Shown one piece after another: positions 22,778-34,687 of a stretch of 64,000 bases of DNA (its first letter is position 1; every line of letters begins with the position of its first letter). The notes under the pieces are model-generated. The model worked only from the letters and a program-made list of their open reading frames with translations. It searched no databases and was not told the DNA's origin. This DNA comes from Diadema setosum (Eukaryota; Echinodermata; Echinoidea; Diadematoida; Diadematidae). Where the stretch lies: assembly GCF_964275005.1 (NCBI RefSeq), contig NC_092705.1, forward strand, positions 22,129,997 through 22,193,996. The letters are read 5' to 3'. The position numbers were made by a program, and so were the translations under genes.

Positions 22778-25143
22778 CTAGATTTCAGTAACAGACCTGA
22801 AAATCATCTGACTCTCATTCCTACAATACTTCAGAGTAAGCCACAATCCGTGCATTGCCGGACATGCCCATGGAAGAGGATATGCAACTGATTCTGAACA
22901 TCACTGAGGTTCAACAAGCGCCTTCAAAGTCGAAGTTGCAAGTGACGCTGCTGAACCAGATATTGTGGTCAATGAATTGAACCTTGTGCCTAATAATGTC
23001 AGACAGTGGTACCTCAGCTTATGCAAAAATGACAATGGAAAGGGCACATACATACACGTGTAGTAGAACATCTTAAAGTGTTGTGACCCTGACAATGGGT
23101 TACGTTGGAGATTATACCCAAAGCGACATGACACACAGACTGTAAATGTCTTGCAAATTATACCTGTTGCATGGGACCATGGGACCTTAGAAGTGTACCA
23201 AGATATTTGTGGTTCACAATTACCACACAATAATTTTGTTGATGCCCTGTTCCAATCATTCTATTGAGTAGAGAGGAGAATAATCACATCATTATGGCAA
23301 GCAGGGATATGCAAGTTTGTTAATGAATGGAACTTAAATACAGTATTTTTTTATACCAGTATGTGGTGTCTTAGTGTAACTGTTGAAGTTGTGAAAGCAG
23401 TGTTTTAAAAGATTTTTTCATTTTTCAAAATTTGGATTGCTTGAAAGAGCATAACGTACCCTTCCTATATTTACTAGTGTTTCTATCATAATTTTCATCA
23501 CATAAGCCTGTGACTATGAAATTTTGGAAGATGGCAAAGTGCATACGTTGGGTGACTGGAATACCAGAAATGGGCCGAAATTTAGCCCTATGCCCCCCCC
23601 CCCCCCAAAAAAAAAGCAAAATTTGAGAATTTGAATGCTTTCTATAGTATATTAAGGGTTTTTGACATTTGCAATCAATTTCTTGACCTCAAAAACATAT
23701 ATCTGGACACTTAAATCACCTTCATACTCTTTTGGATAGTGAATTTATTATTTTTTCACTATATTTTGACCGACGCGCGACAGTAATTTTGCCCCCCCCC
23801 CCCCCCCCAAATCAGTTTTTTGGCCGACTCCATCTCATTTTTCAACCGATTTCTTAGTGAAAGGTGTCAAAATGCTCAGTACGATAAGCTGCTTCACATA
23901 AGCAGGGACCCTAAGGATTTTGAAACATGACCCTTTTTTACCCCCTGTATAGCCCACCACTAGTGACATTGCAAGAATCAAGAGAAACCCCCCCCCCCCC
24001 CCCCACAAAAAGGGGGGGGGGAATACATCTGCTCACAATTTGCTCCCGAGAGGTACAGATTCGTCCTCATTTTGGTATGGCAAAAAAAAAAAACACAGTT
24101 TTCAAACTACCGTAAAGGTCTATACCGTATGCCCTACTCCCCCCCCCCAAAAAAAAAAAAAAAATACAACGTGATCCTCCGTGGCAGCGATAACTTTATA
24201 AGTACGTGTAGTAAATCAATCCAAATACAGTTTCAGGGCATGGATGAAACTATAACTTATTACCCACATCGTAAAAAAAAAAAAATAAATAAATAAAAAA
24301 TGATTTGCTTCAGCGGTCAAAGAGAAATGAGGATCTTTGTAAAGCATATCAGAAATCACTTCCCTCCAAGTTTTGTCCATTGTAGTTCCAAGAGCATCCA
24401 GTGCCAAACTTGGACGAAACGGACCCATGACATGCTTTACAACAATCTATATTTCTCTGTGACCTATTCACCAAATTGCATGGGATTTTCTGCAAAGTAT
24501 AGGTAAGATGTTAAATCTTTAGACCCTGAAATAGCATTCAGACAGTTTAATCATATTGTAAGTTATCATAGAGGAAATCGCTTGTATTTTTCTCTTTTTT
24601 TTGGGGGGGGGGGCATAATTATAAATACTAAACTACTGTACTAGTATTTAACTCCCACTGCGGAGAAGTACTATGCTTATACGCTTAAACTGACATCGCT
24701 ATAATATGCATGCCTCGTTATTTCAGAAACTTGTTTGCCCGAGTTTCTAGTTTCTCCCATCATCAATCGGGGCGTAACTTTTGGTGGACACGTCCACATA
24801 CCAAAAGCGCAGTCAGATTGAAATGAACTTGGTTTGTTTGTCGCTCGTTTACCGGGCAAGCACTCGGGGTGAACAAGTTTGTTTTCAAATCATTGTACCA
24901 TCATTCCGGCACTGAGCAAACAAAATACGGGAGTCATCAAGTGGTCGGCATTTCTCTGTTGTCATGCATATAGCTTTAGAGATACTGCATAGAGTTGTAT
25001 TATTTAATATCATTGGCAGCAACGCAAAAGGGCATAAAGAGAAACCCATGACCGACGATAAAAGTAACAGAAAGACAACCTGATAGGTAAAAAACATAGA
25101 AACGTACAACTTCAAAAATGATTATCCCTCTTGTTTTACTGTT

Positions 25144-25196
25144 TTATATCAAGGAGGTTATAGGCGCCGGCTCGCCTATGTACCTCCTTGATATAA
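25144..25196. repeat. Perfect short palindrome with AAGGAGGT arms
   Basis: Fifteen-base perfect arms (TTATATCAAGGAGGT) plus an inner ATAGGC/GCCTAT pair form one hairpin. Confidence 0.85.
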
Positions 25197-25763
25197 TACT
25201 ACAGTTTATACCACCCGGTCCGGCAGCGTACTGATCCAGATCCAGATCCATATCCATATCCAGATATATCACTAAGCTACACCGAAACAATTGCATAAAA
25301 ATTGTACAATACAAACTACGAAACAAAAGCTATAGCCATGCTCTTTTGTTCAATAAAAAAGAATAACAAATAATTGAAAAATAAAACCCAATAATTTAGT
25401 ATTAAGTATTTAGATGATAGTTTAATTCTGCGCTCATCAATGATTCCTTGTTATTAATATCATTATTAGATCATTATTTATTATTATTATTATCATTATT
25501 ATTATACTATATAATAACATACTGTATTATATTCACTATATACATGTACTATTGTAACTATAGATTTCCATTCATTCATTCATTCATTCATTTATAAATG
25601 TCTTTCCCTTATGATTAAAGTACATTTGTATCTAGACTGATTACAATTAGCCCAAAGCAAAGAAAAAAGGAAAAAAAAAGTGCAAGCTCGCCTTGATAAG
25701 GTTGGAATAACTCGTTGAAAATCCTTTGCATATTGAAACTCAGGTACACACTCTTCGTTTTTT

Positions 25764-25912
25764 AGTAATCTTTATTTGACTTATATTATTTCATACAACA
25801 AAAAACATTCATCTTGAATGTATATTACACAATCTACAATCAGCAATGTATGAATAAATAAAAATTAAAAACACACACACGCACACGCACACACACACAC
25901 ACACACACACGT
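25764..25912 (+). repeat. CA-tailed dispersed repeat, copy 1
   Basis: TAATCTTTATTTGA, CATTCATCTTGAATGTATAT and then a (CA)n tail at 25870-25910. Relatives lie at 57730-57900 and 58605-58858. Confidence 0.6.
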
Positions 25913-26131
25913 GTATTTTATATGTGGTTGGGCTGCTGAAACCCACGTCAAAGCAGATCAGAGAAGAGCGCCTAAATACACGAAGCCTTTTTTTTTTTGA
26001 CAGCATAATAGATAATTTATTGATTTCGTATATTCTTGTAAAGGTTTCTAGTTCGTGTCGTGTCATAAGGAGTCAGGGTGTTTAACATATGTTACTGACT
26101 GTACAGATTAGGGAAAGTTCGTGTTAGTTAC

Positions 26132-26164
26132 ACCAAGGAGTCTAGTACAGTGTACCTCCTTGGT
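26132..26164. repeat. Short hairpin with CCAAGGAG ends
   Basis: ACCAAGGAG and its inverse around an AGTACA-rich loop, similar in end sequence to 25144-25196. Confidence 0.55.
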
Positions 26165-27194
26165 TGCACTACGCTGTACTCTGAGTGGTGTATATGTGTA
26201 GCGTGCTTCCCTATCGAAACTCAATTTCGATACAGCAGCTTCGGAGGATTTGAACCGTACATTACATACACTGACACACGGCAAATTGAAGACCGTATGC
26301 CGGCGGTATTGGTTTAGAAACTACATCATGTGCAGAAAAGGTATGCCAATCTGCGTTGGATTTCCGGGTAAAGTGAATTGCATGGAGTTGGCGTAAACTT
26401 CATTAGTTTGCGGTGGTCAAAATATTCAAGCTTGCGAAGATATGCCCATACCTTCGCAGGGCAGGGGTAAGAGAATATCGGCAAACTTAGTACAAGAACA
26501 CGCCATGCACTACTCACCATTGCTGAAACTTCAAGGAATACAGTTTAAGCTAACACGAGTCAAAATGATTTTGATGAGAAACACGGTCACGCCATAGTTG
26601 AGACACCGGTGGTCTGTTTCAATCAACGGCGTGAAGTCCTATACAGCCGATGTAGGCCTGTTGGAATCTCAGTTTTGTTTTTGCCGCACGCAAGGAATAG
26701 TTGGTGTACTTCGTGTGTTGCTCCAACAACGACTCATATTTTCACACACAATTACAAGGGTCATCCCGTCGTCCCCGTGAAAGAGAACCACACGGAACCC
26801 ACTGACTCGTCCGCAGCGCGCTCTCAGCGAATTAGCGGGAAGTAAGTAAGCCGATCGGTGGTGGTGTTTGGTTCCAAAGAGTATTATTATGGTTGGCTCG
26901 TAGAGTAGTGTGGGTGTATAGCGCGGACGTAAAGTTTGTACATTGCGACGTGTACCAGCAACCTTGCGAACACAACATGCTGAGATATTGCCAGCATATC
27001 CACCGATCTTTCTTCCGTGTTTATCTTTTGAAAGCTATTATAGTCTATCCGCAGCTCAAGTGACATGACTGCAGGCCTCCTGACACCCAGCGGAGTGTAT
27101 AGCGAACTACGACTATGAAACAGACGCCATACTGTACTAGTTAATAAGACAGGACAAAAAGATAAAAACAGAATAAAACCAAACCAAAAAAGAA

Positions 27195-29556
27195 CTAGAC
27201 TTGGAATTTGTCAACACTGACAAATTAGGTGATCCGATCTGTTCGTAAATCAACGATTTGAGTCTCCTGATCCCAATAGGCATGACCATACAGGTTTCAT
27301 CTGTGTTTAGTGGACATTGGCCGAGTGATGTTTGGATTCTCATTTAGAAAAAGTAGTCAGACCTGACATCTATGGTACACAATTCCGTATACACTAACGA
27401 AAATACAGAATGAAGTATATTTGACCTTTGACCCCAATTTGCACAGACAAGATGGCATCTGAGCAAAAAGTGGTTATTTTGTGAAATGATCCTTGTAACA
27501 TGGTCTTTACGTGTGCAAAATATGGGAAAGGTAGGACATGTATTCACCAAGATACAGGATGATACATTTATGACCTTTGACCCTAATTTACATACCCAAG
27601 ATGACGTCTGATCAAGGAGTTATTATTTTATGAAATAATGTACGTGACATGAACTAAACATGTGCAAAATATGGGAGTGATAAGGTCTGTTTTTCTTGAG
27701 TTATTGTAAAGAAAGTTGCAGAAAGAAAGAAGTATCTCAATACATCGAAGATAAGCTTTAATTTCAACCACGTTTTTTGACGTGATCCCGACATCGTATG
27801 AAAAATGGAGGGCACACTTTCGATAGCCCAAAGTCTCAGCTACAACATATTAAAATCTGGGAGAAATTCACCGAAGCATAAGTGAGCTAGTGCTCGATAA
27901 AGACAATCATGTCAATTTTCACATCTACAAAAATTCCCTCCCATAGAGATAACACGTCATAACGAAGATAAAGAAAGAAGTACATATGACCTTTGACCCC
28001 ACTTTGCACAGCCAAGATGGCATCTGAGCAAAAAGTGGTTATTTTGTGAAATGATCCTTGTAACATGGTCTTTACGTGTGCAAAATATGGAAAAGATAAG
28101 ACATGTATTCACCAAGATACAAGATGATACATTTATGACCTTTGACCCTAATTTACATACCCAAGATGACGTCCGATCAAGTAGTTGTTATTTTATGAAA
28201 TAGTGTACGTGACATGAACTAAACATGTGCAAAATATGGGGATGATACGGGGTGTTTTACTTGAGTTATTGCAAAGAAAGTTGCAGAAAGAAAGGAATAT
28301 GAAAATACATGGAAGATAAGCTTTAATTTCAACCAAGTTTTTGGGCATGATGCCGACTCCGTATGAAAAAACGAAGGGCACACTAACGATAGCCCAAAGT
28401 CTCAGCTACAACATACTACAATATGGGATAAATTCACCGAAGCATAAGTGAGCTAGTGCTCGATAAAGATAGTCATGTCAGTTTTCATTTCCAGAAAAAC
28501 TGCACTCCCATAGAGATAACACGTAAACTGGTCAAATTTAACAATGTTACTTTTAATCCCTTTTTACGAGGTGATGCCGTCATCCAATCAAATTGTTGTT
28601 ATTATATATCTGAAAGACCATTTAATAAGCTACAACATATTGAAATTTGGACGAAAATCAACTAAAGAATAAGTGAGATATGCTTGAATGAACTTGAAAT
28701 TTGATGACGTCATTTTGAAAATTTACTTTTTTAACTTTATTAAGAAATTTGATATATTTTAATCATTTTTCCAGCATTGCCAACCCATGAAATGACATGT
28801 ACAACTCATCAGCTTTCAGAATATGTAAAGAAAATGGGGGGTCACCGTCCATCCTGACGAGTAAAATCGGATTCAAAATTGGCGGGTTTTTTGCATTGTT
28901 GCACTGTATATCGCCATTGACGCGCGCGCGGAATTTCAACTTTGACGGGCCCGTATGACGTCATATTGAGTCGGATCGACTTGAAACTTGGTAGAAATAT
29001 TCCTTGACATTTTACGCATCCGATAAGTGTGAAAAAACGGGGAATTTCTATTGCGTATGAGCTGTACGTGCGTATATATGCGCACGCGTACGCGTCCGTC
29101 CAATTTTTTCAATTTTTCAAAAAATGCTCCAAATGGTCTGAAACGTGTGCAAAAAAAATTTGAGCTCGATTTGAGCATACAAATATTTTAACGCGCGCGT
29201 ACGCGCACGTTTTAAGAGAAAATATGAATTTTGAGAATATGAGTAAAATGCGCATAACTTGAAATGTATGTGACGTAAATTTCATTGAAAAATTCCATTC
29301 CATTAATGAGATATGAATGAAAATGTGTTTTCATATAATGACGTCATAGTGACGTCACGGTCGACTGATCACAGTGATACATAAAATTTGTCGTCTTTGG
29401 GACATGATACATATATGGTATGAGTTTGAAATTGATACTCTGAGAACTTTTTGAGTAAGTAGATACACAACTTTTGTCCAGAAATAAGAAGAAGAACCAA
29501 CAAAGAATCCGTACAAATACAGAAGGTGATCCGAGAGGATACTCGGATCACCTAAT
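27195..29556 (-). mobile_element. Helitron/Helentron-like non-autonomous element A
   Basis: Read on the minus strand it starts ATTAGGTGATCCGA at 29556 with a hairpin (29525-29552), and near its end has the inverse TCGGATCACCTAAT, a 9-bp-stem hairpin (27205-27226) and a terminal CTAG (27195-27198) followed by T. It holds two tandem ~565-bp units (27423 and 27988 starts) with GACCTTTGACC motifs and no coding capacity. Hairpin plus CTAG fits Helitrons; the inverted repeat near the ends fits the Helentron/HINE branch. No 5' TC start is seen. Confidence 0.7.
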
Positions 29557-29963
29557 AAAACAAACAACCAAACAAAGCATAACAGAAAAGAAACATCATT
29601 ATATTGTCTGAGAGCTTTTAAAGTTCTGAGTGCAAAATCCGCCCATAAAAAAAATGACACGAAGGGTGATAATTATGTCGAACTGTACCATGCAATAGTC
29701 ATAGTCTTTTTCTTCTAGTACAAATTTCAGGTACTTCGTTTAAATTAAGGCTTAGTTGTTGCTGCTAATGGGTGTGTGTGTGTGTGGGGGGGGGGGGTAT
29801 TTTGACAGTGTATTTATTATCTGACATAATTTCACCTGGCTGATATAACTTTGAATTCTCTTTTCAATGTCGTTGCACTATTCAATATATTCTACCATGG
29901 ACCTACCACACACACACAAAGTGTGAACCCCTCGGAATAGACCAATTCGTTTTTGGTAGTGTA
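29557..29963. other. Spacer between elements A and B
   Basis: 407 bases with a TG/G run near 29772-29799 and no match to either element. Confidence 0.7.
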
Positions 29964-32333
29964 ATTAGGTGATCCGAGTATCCTCTCGGATCACCTTCTG
30001 TATCTGTACGGATTCTTTGGGTGTTCTTCTTTTTCTTCTTCTTTATTTCTCCTCAAAAGTTGTGTATCGATTAGCTCAGAAAGTGCTCTTCCTATCAATT
30101 TCAAATTTATACCATATATGTATCATGTCCCAAAGACGACAAATTTTATAAAATCAGAGTGATCAGTCGACCGTGACGTCACTATGACGTCATAATATGA
30201 AAACACATTTTCATTCATATCTCATTAATGGAATAGAATTTTGCAATGAAATTTACGTCACATACATTTCAACTTATGCGCATTTTACTCATATTCTCAG
30301 AATTCATATTTATCTTAAAACGCGCGCGTACGCGCGAGTTGAAATATTTGTATGCTCAGATCGAGCTCAAAATTTTTTTGCACACGTTTCAGATCATTTG
30401 GAGCATTTTTTGAAAAATTGAAAAAATTGGACGGACGCGTACGCGCGCACACATATACGCACGCACAGCTCATGTGCAATAGAAATTTCCCGTTTTTTCA
30501 CACTTATCGGATGCCTGAAATGTCAGGGAATATTTCTACCAAGTTTCAAGTCAATCCGACTCAATATGACGTCATACGGGCCCGTCAAAGTCGAAATTCC
30601 GCGCGCGCGTCAATGGCGATATACAGTGCAACTATGCCAAAAAACCGCCAATTTTCAATCCGATTTTACTCGTTAGGATGGACGGTGACCCCCCATTTTC
30701 TTTACATATTTTAAAAGCTGATGAGTTGAACATGTCATTTCATGGGTTGGCAATGCTGAAAAACTGATTACAAGATATCGAATTTCTTACTAAAGTAAAA
30801 AAAAGTAAATTTTCAAAATGACGTCATCAAATTTCAATTTCACTCAAGCGTATCTCACTTATTCTTTTGTTTATTTTCATCCAAATTTCAATATGTTGTA
30901 GCTTATTAAATGTTCTTTCATTCATATAATAACAACATTTTGATTGAATGACGGCATCACCTCGTAAAAAGGGATTGAAAGTAACATTGTTAAATTTGAC
31001 CAGTTTACGTGTTATCTCTATGGGAGTGCAGTTTTTCTGGAAATGAAAACTGACATGACTATCTTTATCGAGCACTAGCTCACTTATGCTTCGGTGAATT
31101 TCTCCCATATTTTAGTATGTTGTAGCTGAGACTTTGGGCTATCGTAATGTGCCCTTCGTTTTTTCATACGGAGTCGGCATCACGTCCAAAAACATGGTTG
31201 AAATTAAAGCTTATCTTCGATGTATTGAAATATTTCTTTCTTTCTGCAACTTTCTTTGCAATAACTCAAGAAAAACATACCCTATCACCACCATATTTTG
31301 CACATGTTTAGTTCATGTCACGTACATTATTTCATAAAATAACAACTACTTTATCAGACGCTATCTTGGGTATGTAAATTAGGGTCAAAGGTCATAAATG
31401 TTTCATCCTGTATCTTGGTAAATACATGTCCTATCTCTCCCATATTTTGCACACGTAAAGACCATGTTACAAGGATCATTTCACAAAATAACTACTTTTT
31501 GCTCAGATGCCATCTTCTCTGTGCAAAGTGGGGTCAAAGGTCATATGTACTTCTTTCTTTATCTTCGTTGTGACGTGCTATGTCTATGGGAGGGGATTTC
31601 TCTAGATGTGAAAATTGACGTGATTGTCTTTATCGAGCACTAACTCACTTATCCTTCGGTGAATTCCTTCCAGATTTTAATATGTTGTAGCTGAAACTTT
31701 GCGCTATCGTACGCGTGCCCTTTGTCTTCAAATGGTGTCGGGATCACGTCCAAAAACGTGGTTGAAATTAAAGCTTATCTTCGATATATTTTCGTATGTC
31801 TTTCTTTTTCCAACTTTCTTTGCAATAACTCAAGAAAAACAGCCCCTATGACCCCCATATTTTGCACATATTTAGTTCATGTTACGTACATTATTTCATA
31901 AAATAAAAACTACTTGATCAGACACCATCTTGTGTATGTAAATTAGGGTCAAAGGTCATAAATGTTTCATCCTGTATCTTGGTGAATACATGTCTTATCT
32001 TTCCCATATTTTGCACACGCAAAGACCATGTTACAAGAATCATTTCACAAAATAACCACTTTTTGCTCAGATGCCATCTTGGGGGTGCAAAGTGGGGTCA
32101 ATGGTCAAATATACTTCATTCTGTATCTTCGATAGTGAATACGGAATTCGGTACCTAAGATGGCAGGTCTGACTCCCTTTTCTAAATGAGAATCCAAATA
32201 TCACACGGCCAATGTCTCTAAACACAGGTGAAACCTATATGGTCATGCCTATTGCGATCAGGACTCGAATCATTGATTAAAAAAAAAAAATCGGATCACC
32301 TAATTTGTCAGTCTTGACAAATTCCGAGTCTAG
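29964..32333 (+). mobile_element. Helitron/Helentron-like non-autonomous element B
   Basis: The same family as element A in the opposite orientation, by eye nearly 90% alike in the parts compared. It starts ATTAGGTGATCCGAG at 29964, with the 9-bp-stem hairpin at 32302-32323 and CTAG at 32330-32333 followed by T. It has the same two tandem units (about 31000-32120). Confidence 0.7.
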
Positions 32334-32931
32334 TTTCTAACTGGGGGCTTCGAGCGTGCCTAGCAAGAGATAATTTATGCACTGACGCATAGCAACGCAC
32401 CTGGCTCATTGCATATAGCCCACTGAAGTGCTTTTGTAAATTCTTTGGAAGCCCCCACCCCCTCAGTATGGCCACCATAAGTTACAGTTCTCTGAAGTCA
32501 GATTCATAGAAAATACCAAGTGCCGTTATCGCTGGAATTTGACACTGTCACTCCGATTGATCGATTATCAGGCGGTTAAAGACTTCGTACAGAAGAGAAT
32601 TCACAATTGCCATCAATTTACCCCACAAATATGTTTTGGGTTCAGTGGATGTATACGATGTAAGCAAGAACTTATTAAGCAGGAGGGGTGAGGTTGAGAT
32701 GTGAATTTTCGTCTTCCTCTGCAGATGCAATTTGTAAGATCGCCACTGCTGATCTATATTGTCGGGGAAAAGGGACCCACGGGAGAGAGACAAATTGAAG
32801 ACATTCGCGATATCCATGGTTTTGCATTAAAAGTAATAGTCATCTATCTATCACACACAGTCATCTTCAAGCATTATGTGATACGACTGTTTAAGGGAAA
32901 ATTCGGACTGGGTAAGAGTTAGTCTTATAAG

Positions 32932-33448
32932 AAGGAGTAAAATTCTTTGTGCAAAACAGCGAAAATGTGATCAAAATCGGATAAAGATTAAAGAAGTAAA
33001 GAAATGGTGAAGTTGTGCTAATTTTTCACAAAATAAAACAATTGAAAAAAAACTGAATTATACAAATGTGTGTCATCGCTGCACAGCTTGGATATACCTT
33101 TTTTTTAAATTTTGCATTATTTATTATTTTTTCTTTGTTCAAACGCAATTATGCTCCAGTCTAATATCCTAGTAGACCAATATACTTTTATCTGCCTGAT
33201 CATTGTTTTAAAGTTATTCATTCAAAAATAATATTATGTTTACACTATAAAGGCAGAATGCTATTTTTTCTGACATAATGGAAAATTGTGAGGTGTTGAC
33301 GTCATCAGCTCATGCTTTTGCATATTCATATCAACTTTTTCGAGAAATGTTTTTACAAACATTAGCGAATGACTACTTTACGATTTCATAACTTCGTCTA
33401 TTGCATCCGATTCTGATTACATTTTCAGTGTTACTCTTTCTTCTCAGA
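32932..33448. repeat. Fold-back repeat
   Basis: Left AAAATGTGATCAAAATCGGA and right TCCGATTCTGATTACATTTT are inverted, about 420 bp apart, with GACGTCATCAGCTCATGC in the right half. Confidence 0.5.
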
Positions 33449-33707
33449 CCATCTTTCATCTGGTCCGGAATTCCCGTCACAGGCGACCACTGGTTACCTT
33501 TTTTTTTTTTTTTCCTCTTTATTTTGCTTTACTGATGTTGTTGTTGTTTTGTGTGTGTGTGTGTGTCTTTTTATTGTTTGTTTGTTTGTTTGTTTTGCTT
33601 TTGGTGTGACCCTCCCCCTTCCCCCAACCCTCAACCCCCTCCCCCATTCAGTGTCAAGTGTCAGTGAGTGTGGCGCAGTCTTGTGATACAGTCCCGATAG
33701 TCTGCTG

Positions 33708-33905
33708 CTAAAGGGGCTTTTCAGACGATTTTCATAATTTCACATCATGTAGTACATAAATCAACGGCTCCATGTATATAGATTTATGGAATTTATTGTG
33801 GTCCTTGAGCAGAGAATCAATACTATGAAAAGCCTAAAACAAATCACACTGAACAATGATGATGACATAGTAGGCTCACATATTTCAGAAATGTAGCAGT
33901 GTAAT
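33708..33905 (+). repeat. Dispersed repeat, copy 1
   Basis: Matches the reverse complement of 60893-61118 (CATAATTTCACATCATGTAGTAC, in part, and GTGGTCCTTGAG). Confidence 0.72.
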
Positions 33906-34113
33906 TCAACTACAATACCGCTTGCTTGCGAGTACACCTGTGTATAATCTATGCATGCCTTCTTTTGTTCTGCTTCCTTGAGGCCAGCTCATGCATTCTT
34001 CTGTTGAGACTGCCATGCCATCATCCTTGTTCATTGCAATTTGTTGTAATAATTTGGAAAACATTCTTATTTTTCATCCCAATCAATATAGACTCTGAAA
34101 CTCTATACTCAGT

Positions 34114-34311
34114 GGCCCGAATTCTCAAAGGTGGAATAACTTTATTACACCGCTTATTCCGCCGATTTATTACGCCTCTTATGCAAATCAGGCCCTCGTG
34201 ACGTAAAATGACGCGATTTATTCCCCAGAATCTATTCTCAAAGGTGGAATAACTTATTCCCCGGAATAACTATTCCGCGGAATAGTTATTCCAGCTTTGA
34301 GAATTCGGGCC
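34114..34311. mobile_element. Palindromic MITE with 3-bp AGT duplication
   Basis: GGCCCGAATTCTCAAAG and inverse at the ends, flanked by AGT (34111-34113, 34312-34314). Inside, TGGAATAACTTATTCC-like palindromes repeat. A 3-bp duplication suggests PIF/Harbinger-type mobilisation. Confidence 0.72.
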
Positions 34312-34353
34312 AGTATAACTAATTTATACTTGTTCAAAGTGTATAGGTCCCCG

Positions 34354-34687
34354 TAAAAGGTATTGCTTACCACTGGCATCAGTGATTTAAATAATGTTGG
34401 AGTTGTCATATTATTTGATGCATATGTGTAGTTTGGTAATGTGTCACAGAATATCCTACCATGAAGAATTTTTATCATTATTTTTCTTGATAAACCATAA
34501 TTGTAGACGTTTTACTCTAGAGAAATTTTGTGAAAACTATTGTTCACATTTTGTGTATTAATAAAAAAAAATGATGATTAAAGTTTCTACATTGGATGTA
34601 TCTATCCCTAAGTCACATTTTAGGACTATTTTAAATCACTAAATCTGAATTTTTGTTTCCGCTGCAAGTGGTAAATAATGCCTTTAA
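34354..34687. mobile_element. TTAA MITE, copy 2
   Basis: Same core as 22424-22777 (ACTATTGTTCACATTTTG, CACATTTTAGGACTATTTTA). The right end GGTAAATAATGCCTTTAA is intact, the left end decayed. Confidence 0.7.

Larger units (their letters stand above)
21023..23962. mobile_element. DNA element with ~440-bp terminal inverted repeats
   Basis: Outer ends TAGTGGTGGGCTATA and inverse are flanked by a perfect 7-bp duplication GTGACAT (21016-21022, 23963-23969). Left arm runs to about 21460, right arm from about 23505. Part of the left arm is repeated at 21505-21670. The interior has decayed coding sequence and a nested MITE. Long TIRs and a 7-9 bp duplication recall Mutator-like elements, but no transposase is recognised, so the family is unassigned. 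Confidence 0.8.
23970..27190. other. Gene-free stretch
   Basis: Homopolymer junctions (23990-24020, 24140-24164, 24598), two short hairpins and a CA-tailed repeat. A CG-richer stretch at 26560-27110 could be a promoter but no exon can be supported. Confidence 0.5.

Noticed and set aside
24216-24428. Minus-strand frame with TMDKTWREVISDMLYKDPHF
   Set aside because: Looks mildly protein-like but is short, continues into an A/T run and has no splice signals; not enough to call.
27195-32333. Single large palindromic transposon with 2.3 kb terminal inverted repeats
   Set aside because: Each arm has its own complete set of two different ends, so two separate insertions of one family explain it better.
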